Shown here in pieces: positions 29,740 to 40,500 of a stretch of 64,000 bases of DNA. The translations under genes and the position numbers were made by a program. Position 1 is the first letter of the stretch, and every line of letters starts with the position of its first letter. This DNA comes from Sarcocystis neurona. Its lineage: Eukaryota; Apicomplexa; Conoidasida; Eucoccidiorida; Sarcocystidae. The DNA lies in contig KL647313.1 of assembly GCA_000727475.1 (NCBI GenBank), positions 1,743,088-1,807,087 on the forward strand, in the 5' to 3' direction. Below the pieces are notes generated by a model. It searched no databases, was not told the origin of the DNA, and was given only the letters and a program-made list of their open reading frames with translations.

Positions 29740-30717
29740 TGCTTGTACCCCGTCGCTGCTGACACTGCCTTTTCTGCGTGCGTTTTCTTGAGATGTTATA
29801 CTGCTCCACCGTTGCCGCCATTGTGCTGTGTGTGGGGATGGCAGACACAGCAGCAGGAGCTGCAGCAAGCGCTCTTAAGAGGGCGTGGATAATTTGGCCT
29901 GCCCCTGGCAACCAAATCTCCACTGAAAACGTATTAAGCCAGTGCACTACGCCAGCTGGCACGTCGCATGTCGCGCGTGTGGGGCGCATGCGTTCGATCA
30001 GCAGCATTGCGTGTGAACGATATTTTTCCCTCGCGCCGAACGCGCGGACGGTTGCTTCGGTTCTCTTCTTTGTCTAGAACTCTTCCTCCGTAGAGGAAAC
30101 TCTCGGCGCCACTGAAGACGAGGAAATCCTTCGCAGTAGACGGAAAAGGTGAAAGCGACTCTTCTCTCGTCGCACGTGCCCCTGTTTCTCTTGCTGCAGA
30201 AGAATAAGCGAGTGGACTGCCTGACTCTACCAACCCGCTACAGAGCTTCCATCCCCGCAGAACGCGCTGCGACGATGACGCGCTGCCCGCGTGAATCACC
30301 TCTTTTAGGACCAGCGCATGCAGGTAATGAGTAGCCAGGAAAAAGAAAAGCAAGCCAAGGAGCAGCACCGCACCGCGTGTGTGGAGTATGCGTCACGCCA
30401 CTGCTGTGGAAAACAACAATGCGCATCTTCGACGGGAACAGGCGCCTCACACACCGGCTGCACGTGTGCAGCAGATGCATCTCATGTTATACACAGAAAC
30501 TGACTTCCCATATCTATACACCTATATATATATATATATACTGACGCGTATGAGTGTATCAATACACATTTATGTGTGTATATAAACAAGTATATATGCA
30601 TCCGACAGAGTCCACCTGTCGTCGTAGGGTTGGTTGTATGGATATAGGCGCAGGTATGTGTACGTGTGCAAGAGTATATAGATGGGTGCATGTGTGGTCG
30701 CGTATACATGTCTACAC

Positions 30718-30752
<35 letters not shown>

Positions 30753-32033
30753 TCGGAAGTGTACACATGCACGCAGAAACGCCGTTGACAATAGAGAAAT
30801 ACAAAACTGGCAGCAGAACTGCTGCATTTACGAGGCAAAACAGCTTCTGGGAGGCTGCCTCCTTGTGCTGTGTTGCTATTTTGCTCTTGCTGCTGTTGAA
30901 GTTGTTGTCTGCTGCCGTGGTGCTGCGTTGTTGCTGCCATTGCTGGCTCGCGTTTGTGCTGCCCAACGCTGCACGTGCTGCTAACGCAGGTCCACTGCGG
31001 CTGCTTCTTCTTCCGTGGTTTCTTATGTGTTTGTTGCTGCCGCTTCTGTCAACCTGGTGCTGCTGCAGTGACAGCGCTGCTACGCCCCACCCCACTCCTG
31101 GAAGTCTGCTGCTGTTCCTGCTGCAGCCACCGCGTCGCGCCTCCTGCTGTTGCTGTGGCAGTCAGCGTCGCTCTGCTGCTGCTGCTGCTCCTGCTGCTGC
31201 TGCTGCTCCGGCTGCGGCTCCTCCTGCTACTGCCGCTGCATTGCAACTTGTGCTGCAGTGTTGCGGTTCTTCCGCAGACTACGCCTCCTCAGGAACTGCT
31301 GCTTTTGCTTCTGGTGCGCCCCAGCACTGCTCTGCCGGCTTGTTTTTGTGTGGACCTGCCGCGTCGTGTTGCACCTGTAGCCGCTGTCTCTTCCTCCTCT
31401 TCCTCGCTGTTTCTTCATCCTCTCCCTTCTTCATCCCAGCGGCTGCGCAGAATTCTTCTTTTCTTCCCTTCTGCTGCTGCTGCTGCTCTTCTTCCTGCCT
31501 CTGCTGCTGCATCTGCTGCCTCCTCCTGCTCTGCTCAAGAGCAGAGAAGGCGCTTCTTTGCTTCTGCTGTCGCTCCTTCTGCTATGGCTCGTTCTCCTTT
31601 CCTGTTCTTCCTCGTCTGCCCGACCAGACCGTCTCCTCTCCCCCCTCTTCTTCTTATTCTTCGTCGCCATCAACTTCTTCTTCCCCTTTCTGCGCACTGC
31701 CGCCGTCCACTGTCACACGCGCTTCGTCCTCTTGCTGCTGCGCCTGTTTCGTTCTTACATAACGTTGCAGCCCGGCAGTTTCTTCTTCTGCACCACCCCA
31801 ACATCGCAGCCGTCACCGCATGCAAATGTGGAAAGGACAAGCTTAAGGAAGGAGAAAACAGACATGGGAGACAGCGAGGCTGACGACGGTCGAGTACACG
31901 TACGGCACCCGCACCGCAGCAACGTGTAGAACCCACAGCAGATGAGCATAAACAACAAACGGACGGCCTCCACGCCCGCAGCAAAAATACAACGAAGCCC
32001 AGAGTACTCACAAATAAATTTTTCATACTTCTT
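29740..32033. other. Mixed region, coding status unresolved
   Basis: Between 29,770 and 30,080 both strands have protein-like frames (plus: CVGMADTAAGAAASALKRAW; minus: VPAGVVHWLNTFSVEIWLPG), and I cannot decide between them. A clean acceptor (CTTTGTCTAG) opens NSSSVEETLGATEDEE at 30077 on the plus strand, but no following exon keeps its frame. From 30,500 to 30,760 the DNA is TA-rich. From 30,880 to 31,760 it is CTG-rich, open in many frames as Leu/Ala/Cys (plus) or Gln/Arg/Ser (minus). Confidence 0.4.
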
Positions 32034-32984
32034 CTAGAAAGTCGAAGAGAAAGGAACACATGCGTTGTCTAAGCTTGCGAAGAAACGGCGGTGCCGGTGC
32101 ACTGTCGCTGCTCCTCCTACGTTTCTGCAATGCCGTGCTGCTGCTGCTTCTCTGTTTGCGCGCTGCTGCTGGTGGTGGGTTGTCCTGCTGCACCAGACAC
32201 CTCGACTTCGAGTTGCTGTTGCTGCTATGAGAGGAGTGCGGCTGCTTGCAAAAGCAGTATGAGCAGCAGCCTGCACGCGCGTCGTCTTGCCCAGCAGTTG
32301 GCTGTTTAAACGTACCTTCCCTGCCCGCGCATGCACTTGGGATCCGCTAGCTCCAGCAGCAGCAGAAGCAGGAGCAGGAGCAGCAGGAGAAAGAGTAGCA
32401 GCGGCAGGAGGAGGCGGACGCGCAGCAGCAGCAGGCGCAACGGCAGCGGGGACGGTTGGCACTGAAAAGCTGCTCAGCGTTTGTTGTTTTGCTGCGCCGC
32501 TGCTGCTGCTGCTGTCGCTGACCGGAGACGGATCTGCTGCATGTGCTGCTGCCCCGGCTGTCGACAGCGTAGGCTGCAGTCTGCTAGCAGCAACGTGCCG
32601 CTCCGCTGTTCCCCGCTGCTGCTGCTGCATCACCCACTGCAGCTTCTGCTGCCGCTGGCGTTCCTCCCACTGCTCCTGCTGCCGCTGCTGCTGCTGCTGC
32701 CACTGCTGTGCCAGCTGCCGCTGCCGTTCTCGCTGCCGCTGCTGCTGCTGCTCCACCACCCGATGCTCCCGCCGTTCTTGCGTCACCTGCTGCTGCAGCT
32801 GTCTACCTGTTTCCCCACCCCGCTGCTCGACAGCTGCTGCTGTTACGTTGTGCGTCTGCAGCACGGCACAGCGCAGCAGCCACACCGACGACGCAGAACT
32901 CACTGTCTCTCCGGTGTACGTACACCCGAAAAAGACCCACACCCGGTGCCCACAGCTCCCTCTCTCCAGCAGCACCGCTCGCAT
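32034..32984 (-). CDS. Q- then S/A/P-rich ORF of unknown function
   Basis: An ATG at 32984 (minus) opens 316 codons to a stop at 32034. A non-repetitive N-terminal part (GHRVWVFFGCTYTGE) is followed by a Gln/Arg-rich stretch (QQWQQQQQRQQEQWEERQRQ), a Ser/Ala/Pro-rich stretch and a basic tail (GGAATVHRHRRFFASL). It lies about 500 bases downstream of the MINDY-like stop on the same strand and could be a separate gene or an alternative 3' exon. No domain is visible. CAG-rich DNA can produce such an ORF by chance, so confidence is low. Confidence 0.3.
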   Translation of the reverse strand: MRAVLLERGSCGHRVWVFFGCTYTGETVSSASSVWLLRCAVLQTHNVTAAAVEQRGGETGRQLQQQVTQERREHRVVEQQQQRQRERQRQLAQQWQQQQQRQQEQWEERQRQQKLQWVMQQQQRGTAERHVAASRLQPTLSTAGAAAHAADPSPVSDSSSSSGAAKQQTLSSFSVPTVPAAVAPAAAARPPPPAAATLSPAAPAPASAAAGASGSQVHARAGKVRLNSQLLGKTTRVQAAAHTAFASSRTPLIAATATRSRGVWCSRTTHHQQQRANREAAAARHCRNVGGAATVHRHRRFFASLDNACVPFSSTF

Positions 32985-33014
32985 GCGCCCGTACACACCT
33001 CGGCACACACACAA

Positions 33015-33501
33015 AATGTATATATATAATATATATATATTATGCGTACATGCAGTTCAAGCACTCCCAAACTTCGCCTTTCTGAGAAGGATTACGACAA
33101 GAACCTATGTGTAATACCCTACCCATATATATAAATATATACGTACTGATCTAGATACGTATATATATATACATATATATGCATACACACTTCTATACCA
33201 TCCACAAGCATAGTTAAATATATATATATATATACATGCTCGTCTACATATGTATATATACGCATATACAGTTACATACTAACAAGCATCATATCGCACA
33301 CATAGCTAGACGAACACGCATGTATATATATGTATATATTTTACATATATAACTGGTTTCATCTACGACAGAAGGAGCAGGCGAGTTAGTTGTCGACACA
33401 TTGCCTTTGACTCGGGAGAGACATACCCTTTCCATCGACATGCAACAGCTGCAACAGCAGTGCCGCCGCAGCACCAGTGCGGCGGCAGCAGTAACGAAGA
33501 G
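33015..33501. other. TA-rich spacer
   Basis: TATATA/ACATAT low complexity separates the Q-rich ORF from the MINDY-like gene. No feature was seen apart from a short unique island at 33,360-33,450. Confidence 0.6.
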
Positions 33502-35977
33502 CTACAGCAACGGCAGCAGCCGAACAACAGCAGCTGTAGCAGAAGCAGCAGCTGTAGCAGAAGCAGCAGCTGTAGCAGAAGCAGCAGCAGCAGCAGGAGG
33601 GACGGCAGCAGCAGGGGGAGAGGGAGGTCTAAGTACGCCGTTTAGTAGTACTTGGGGTTGCAGCGCGTTGCTGTCGGAGGGGAGCAGCTGGTTTTCTGCT
33701 TCTTGAAGCTGCAGGGCCAAATAAAAATCTTTCATTTCTTGCTCTTCCCTCTTCTTCTGTTGCTGCAGCGTCACCGACACAGCAGCGGCCCGATCTTCTT
33801 CTCCTCTCTGGCCGCTGGACAGCAGCAGCTCACTCCGCTGCCGCTGCTGCTGCAACAACACGACTTCAGACGCTCCGGGACCTCTTCCTCCTCCTCCTCC
33901 TGCAGCAGCTGCTGCACCCGGCTTCGTCGCTGGAGCGGGCCAAGCTACAGAGGAAGCAGCAGCAGGAGAAGGAGCGTAGTAGTGCACGGTCGGCGAGGCG
34001 GGGGCAGCAGCAGGCGCGTAGGGCCGGAGGCTGGGAGACACAGCAGTAGGCGGAGAGAAAGCATATAGAGAGGACGGGCTGTATTGCTGCTGCTGCTGCA
34101 GCAGTGAAGAAGAAGAGGCAGCTGCAAGAGGCGAAAGAGAAGCGTACGACGGAGCACCAGAAGGTCTGGCACCAGCAGCAGCAGCCGCAGGCCTCCAGCA
34201 CGTAGCCCCAGGGGCTGCGACGCCAGCAGGCCCAGCGCCGGCGCGGAGACTTCCACGCGCAGCAGCAGGGGAAGAAGAGGCGGCAGCAGTGAGTGGGATC
34301 GAAGACGGCCACGCAGCAGCAGGCGAAGAAGACCAAGCAGCAGCGCCTGCAGCAACAGAGGATAGCGGGACTGGGGGAGGAGCAGCAGCAACAGCAGCAG
34401 GAGCAGTAGACGTTGCACCGGGAGACTGAGCAGCAACACCAGCAGCAGCAGAGCGGAAGGAGGAGAACGTCTGTGAGGAAGAAGAAGCAGCAGCAGCCTT
34501 GCGTTGCTGCGAATCGGCAAACGCTTCGTCGCAGTAGACGTTGTCCCCTCGCACGTCAAGGACCCTCTCCCACACCGCCTCTGCTGCGTCGATAAAAGCC
34601 GCGTCCGTCGCTAACGCGTACAGACAACTGCCGCGGCGCAGGACGGTAAGAAAATGGTTGTTCCTGAACAAAACACTCGGCTGCAGCTCCCGCAGCACCG
34701 GTCTTCCCACGCAGCAGCTCGCGCAGCAAAAAGGCGACGCACCCCCCCCGCCCTGTGCACAGACTGCCGTCGCTCTCTCGCGCTGCTGCTGCTCCTGCTG
34801 CTGCTGCTTAGCCGTCGTCATCCTGCCGCCGGTGCTGCTGCCCAGAGAAGACGCGCGACTCCTGCGCTTCGACTCGCCACCACCGCTGCTGCTGCTGGTC
34901 CGGTGACAGAGACGCGGACGGCAGGGCGACGCTGCAGAACTTGCCTGGGCTTCTTCGCCTTCTTCTTGGCTCCGCCGCAACGGCCCCGGTCGCTGCTGCT
35001 TCGCGCCTTCTGCTGCTGGTGCTTCTTCTTCTCGCTGCCGCAATCCTACTTCTTCGTTTCCCAGAGCAGCAGCAGCAGGCTGTTCCTCTGATTCATACTC
35101 CTCTTCGTCCTCCTCGTGCGCAGTAGTTACTTCGTCTTCGTCGGCGCTGCCCGCTTCTTCTGCGCTGCTGATCAGCACGTGGCAGCTGCACGCGCAGTGA
35201 TCGCTGCATGCCGCAGCGAGAAACGACGTGTCGCTGCTCCTCCTGCTGCTGCGTCTTCGCACCGCGACCCCGCCTTCTTCTTCGCCCTCTCCACTGCTGC
35301 GTTTTGTGTCGACCTGCTGCTGCTGCCTCTGCTGCAGCCACGCCGCCGCCGCGGGCTTCTGGGCCTGCGACTGCGCCACTGCGTGCGACTGCTGCTGCTG
35401 CTTCTGTCGTCCGGGACGCAGCCGTGCGTTCGAAGAAACAGCAAGGAGTTCTTTCTCGTGCTGGCAGCGGCAGGGAGAGGACAGCAAGCGCAGACCGCGG
35501 ACGGTTAGCTGCGAAGGAGTGGAAGAAAGGAAACGAGAAAAAACAGCTCCCTCATGCAGCAGCCTCTCGACTTCCGCTGCTGTCAACGCAGAGAGCAGTC
35601 GCCACTTGCGAACACTGCTGCGCTGCCGTTCCCCCGAACACGGACCGCCTGCAGAACCAGCTGCAGATGCAGCAGCAGCATCAGCCGGAGATGCAGCAGC
35701 CGCAGTTGTACAACTCTTAGCAGCAGTTGCAGCAGTCGCAGCATTTGTAGCAGCAGCAGCAGGTGCAGCAGCAGCAGAAGTAGGTACAGCAGTAGAAGAA
35801 GCAGACGCAGCAGCGGCACCACTCGAGCGAGAAGCAACAGCAGAATCGCCTCTGGCATGTTCCTGTTCCCCTGTCTTCTGCGACAGCGTATGCAACTCCT
35901 CCCTGCTGCTGCTGCTGCCACAGGAGTCACTGCTGGCGCTATTCCTACTGTCGCTGCTGCTGCTGTCGTTGCTTCTC

Positions 35978-36008
<31 letters not shown>

Positions 36009-37500
36009 AGCTCCTGCGCCCCTCGGGCAAAGCGCATCTGCTGTCGATGCGAAAATCGGCACACAGACCTGCTGCTTGTTCTTCCAGGCTTCCCTGCTGC
36101 TGCTGCGCGTGCTGCTGTTGCTGCTGCTCTCGCTGCTTGTCCTGCCGCTGCAGCTCTTCTTGCTCCTGCTGCTCTTCTTGCTGCTGCTGCTCTCGTTGCT
36201 GTTGCAGCTCTTCCAGAAGCTCCCTGTACAAAATGCAGCGCTCCACAAGGCGGTTGTAGGAGACAGACGCGAGCAGGCAAGCGTCACACTGGCAGCACAC
36301 ACTTGCTGCTGCTTCGTCGTTCCCTGATGCTGCAGCAGCGGGGTCCTCTGCAGTTACTTGAACTGTAGCTGGGGCTCGACTTCCTTTGTTCCCTGCTTTT
36401 GACGTTGCTGCTGCAGTCCCACTGTGTCCGTCTGCTGCTTCTGTCGTAGGTTTTACTGCTGCAGCAGCTGCGCCTGTCCTGCCTCCGCGGCCTCCTCGGG
36501 CCGCTGCCGGGTCTCGTCCCTCTGCTGCTGCAGACCCACCCTCAGCATCTCCTGCTGCTGCTGCTGCCTTCCCGACTCCTTCTCCGGCCGCTGCAGCTCG
36601 CCGACAACTCCGCTCCTCGCCCGTCTCAGGGCCGTCTGTTGCGCGCTCTTCTTTGGGAAGTGCAGCAGACTGAGAATAATCAGCAGCAGCAGCAGCACGT
36701 CCCTCTCGTCCTGTTTCTTCTTCACCCGAAGCTGCTGCCTTGCCAGCGGCAGCAGCCGCCGCAGCCATGACAGCCGCAGCAGCAGCAACAGCCACAACAG
36801 CCGCAGCAGCAGATGAAGCCACTGCGCCCGCACCAACAGCAGCAACTCCTTCTCCTTCTCCTGCTGCCCCTTCCCCGAAGCTAGAAGCAGCGGCAGGATT
36901 TGCTGCAGGGTCTGTACTGTCTCCTCCTCCTGCTGCTTCTTCTCCTTCTCCTCCGTTCCCTTGTAGTGCCTCGCGTGCAGCTGTTGCTGCTGCTCTCGTT
37001 GCTGTTGCTGTCTGAATCTCGCCGACGGCTGCTGCTGCTCTTCTCTCTGTCCCTGTCTCTGTTAGTCCATTTCCTGTTGCTGCTTCTTCTGCGGGCGCTG
37101 TCCCGCCACTACCCCCCGCTGCTGCTTCGCTGCCTCCCAGTTTTTCTTCGTTCTTTTCCTCTTCCATCCGTGCTGCTACAGCTGCCGCCCCACACCCTGC
37201 AGCAGCAGCAGGCTCCTGTTTCCGCGTGCTGTTCTGCGTTGCCTGCTGCTGTCGCTGCTGGTTCTTCGCCTCCTGCCGCAACTGCTGCTTCTTCTTTCTC
37301 TTCTTCGCAGTCGTAGCAGCAGGAGCAGCAGCACTGCCAGAGAAGTGGGCGGCAGGAAAGTCTGGGATCCACCCGTGGAGCAACGGCACTTCGAACAGAT
37401 CAAACAGAGTAACAGCAGCAGTGTACTCGAACGAAGAGGGAGAGCAGAAGCAGCAGTTGACGTCCAGGCCCCGGCGCAGCTGCGGCAGCAAATCCAACAC
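33502..37500 (-). CDS. MINDY-like exon 3 (catalytic His, MIU motif)
   Basis: 1,332 codons follow a CG-rich acceptor (GCGCGCAG). It contains the remaining fold, the catalytic His and the C-terminal MIU-type helix, separated by four large low-complexity blocks. The last residues are an Ala/Thr repeat (SATAAASATAA) before the TAG at 33502-33504. Confidence 0.9.
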
Positions 37501-40500
37501 CTGCGCGCGCGCGCACCACACACACAGCAGCAGCAGCCACACCCCAGCAGCACTGGCCGCTGCAGCAAGAGCAGCAACTTCAACAGGAGCCACAGAAAAA
37601 GCCGCGTGCCATCACCAGCAGCAGCAGCCTCATACACGATCACCTCACCGGCAACCGCGGACGCAGGAAGGGGCAGCGGAGGGCCCGGGACAACCCTGTC
37701 TACACACACACCTCTACACACGAAAAATAGAGAGGCCCGTAGAGCTGGCAGATATTCAACCACATGTAGAGCTCTATCTGTATGTATACAACTGTCTACA
37801 TATACATCTATTAACGTACACATATATATACAAGGATATCTTAGGTGTGTACAAGCGGGCAAAAGGACACCTGAATTGACTTCTGAGTAGCTCTCCTTTG
37901 AAAGAATTTCGGAGACAACTTCACTGCATGTCTCATGTGTATATGTGATTGATATATAAGTGAACCAGAACTGCATATATATATATTATATAGAGAGCGC
38001 ATACGGACATAGGGAGGTATATATAGGAGAGAAGGAGAGGCAGAAGAAGAGATGCAGGACCAGAGAGACAGACAGTAAATACATGTACATGTATGAACAT
38101 CTATATACCCATATATATACAGAGACGACGCAGATATATATATATATATAGGAAGGCACTAAATACATATATATAAGAAAGAATACATTTCTGGATAAAG
38201 CTGAAGGAAAAAAACATGCGTCAAACTGTATCAACGAGAACAACATACGTACTGATACATTCACTTATATATATATATGTACTCTACGTCACTATAGACA
38301 TCGAGGAAGAGGGGGAGGAAACAAGAGGGAGAGGCAGCAATAACACGTCTCAAACAACGTACCGCACATACATACTGGCTCTCCTTTCTTGTTACAGTAC
38401 AACTATATCTTTGAACATATATATACATATATATACATATCCGTCTATCTACATATATATATCTATATACATATATGTACATCTTGGTCTATCTATAGAT
38501 ATGCATATATATATATATACAGGTATAGATACACAGGTATACATATCTATGCACACATGCACACACGCCCTCGTATACAGATTTACACATATATACATAT
38601 ATATGTCGATGCTGCTGTTGTTCCTGCTACGACTGCTGTACTGGTGCACGTATGTTGCTCCTGCTTGTGGGTCTGCTGTACGTAGTTCTGCTGCAGTTGG
38701 TGCTGCTGTTGTCTTCGCTGCTCCTGCTGGTGCTGCTGTTCCTGTCGCTGCTGTTCCTGCTGCTGCTGGTGCAGTTGCTGCTGCTGCTGCTGTACTTCTT
38801 GCAGGTGGTATCCGTAGACGTTTGCTGCAGCCTGGACGTCAACGCTGCGCCGCAGCTTCTCCTCGTGCTGCTGCAGCAGCGCGGCGCCAAGGACTTCGAC
38901 GAGACGCACGGCCTTGATACTGCAGCGGCAGTCGTCATCCGCTTCGTAGCTGCTTCTTCTTCTGCTTCTTCCCTGCACGTCCCAGTCTCTGCTGCTGCTC
39001 CTGCTGCTGCTGCGGCACTGCTGCGTCGCCGTCTGCTGCTGCCGCTGCTGCAGCTGTTGCGCTGCGTTCTGCTGCACCTGCACGCCATACCCCTGCAGCC
39101 ACTTGCTGCTGCTGCTGTTGCTGTTGCTGCTGCTGCTGTTAGCCCAGTGGTTGCTGCTGCTGCGTCGTCTTCTCAGCAGCGGCGCCGCCTCCTCTAGGGA
39201 GAGCCGTCCTGCAAAACAGAACACACGGACGTAGCGACGCAGCAAATCACACGAGCAGAACCTCCTATTTCTCTGTGTGTTTACCTCCTACTTTCGAGTG
39301 TAGTGCGCAAGGATATGAGTCGCTATGGACGCACCTCTGCACATATTTACATGTTAGATCTCTTGCTATCCACAAAAAAGATATATAGACACTCGTCTAT
39401 AAACCCCTTCTACACACACATATACACACACTTCCCTTTCCCTATTTCTCCCCCTCCCTCTCTGGACATATATATATGTATATCTTTGACTCTGCAAATG
39501 CTACCGTATACCTGTATATATGTCTCTTCACACAAATGCACTACATATATAGAAATTCTACCGTGTACATCTATATACATGTCTGTTCACACAAATATAT
39601 ATATATTTTACCGTATGCATATGTATATATATACGTGTTCACACAGATGCACTAGATATACATATATATAATTTCTACCGTATATCTATATACAAGTGTG
39701 TTCACACAAATATACATACATATGTATATGTTATGTATATGTATATTCTATCGTATGTATATATAGAATACATATAATATATATATAAATGTTCACACAG
39801 AGACACTATACATTCATATATATATTACCGTTTATCTATATAGATGTCTGTTCACACGAATACACATATAAGTTTTTGCGGCGTACGTTTTTTCTGCCTG
39901 GTTTGTCGCCGTCTCTATCTATAAAGCAAGGAATGTATGCCTCGACGTGAGCAGCAAGGACCTCTTTTGCTTCCCCAGCGTATCTACCCATTTCTGCAGA
40001 TATACGTACACGCGTCCGCAGCCCGCCGACGCCCGCTGCCCCGACCCACACCCACACATAGGCGCGCATGCAAATCATGCTCTACTATTCGCCATATATA
40101 TATATATATGTATATATACGTGTGCATCGTTTTCCTCCCCCTTTAAAGAGAGAGACGCACAGAGATGCGTCCAAGGCGATGGAGACCCCCAAGGCCTGCC
40201 CTTTCCCGCCCCTTGCCGCGCCCCACACTTTCTTTAACAGAGGAAGTCGACTGCCGCACCGGAGAGAAGCAGCGCGTTGGCGATGGCGATCAGCGGGCAG
40301 GGCCCGTTGCGACTCTGCAGCACGACGCACGTTTCTCTCCCTTGAAAGACGATTTTCTTCAAGAAGTAGTCCTCTTCTTCTTCTTCGGCTCCCCCTTCTC
40401 TTCTCCGTTCGTCGCCTTCTCCTCCTGCACCGGCAGCCCACACCCGCTGCCGCTGCCACACGTCCTCCCTCTCCCCTGCCGCTGCTGCTGCACCTTGGGC

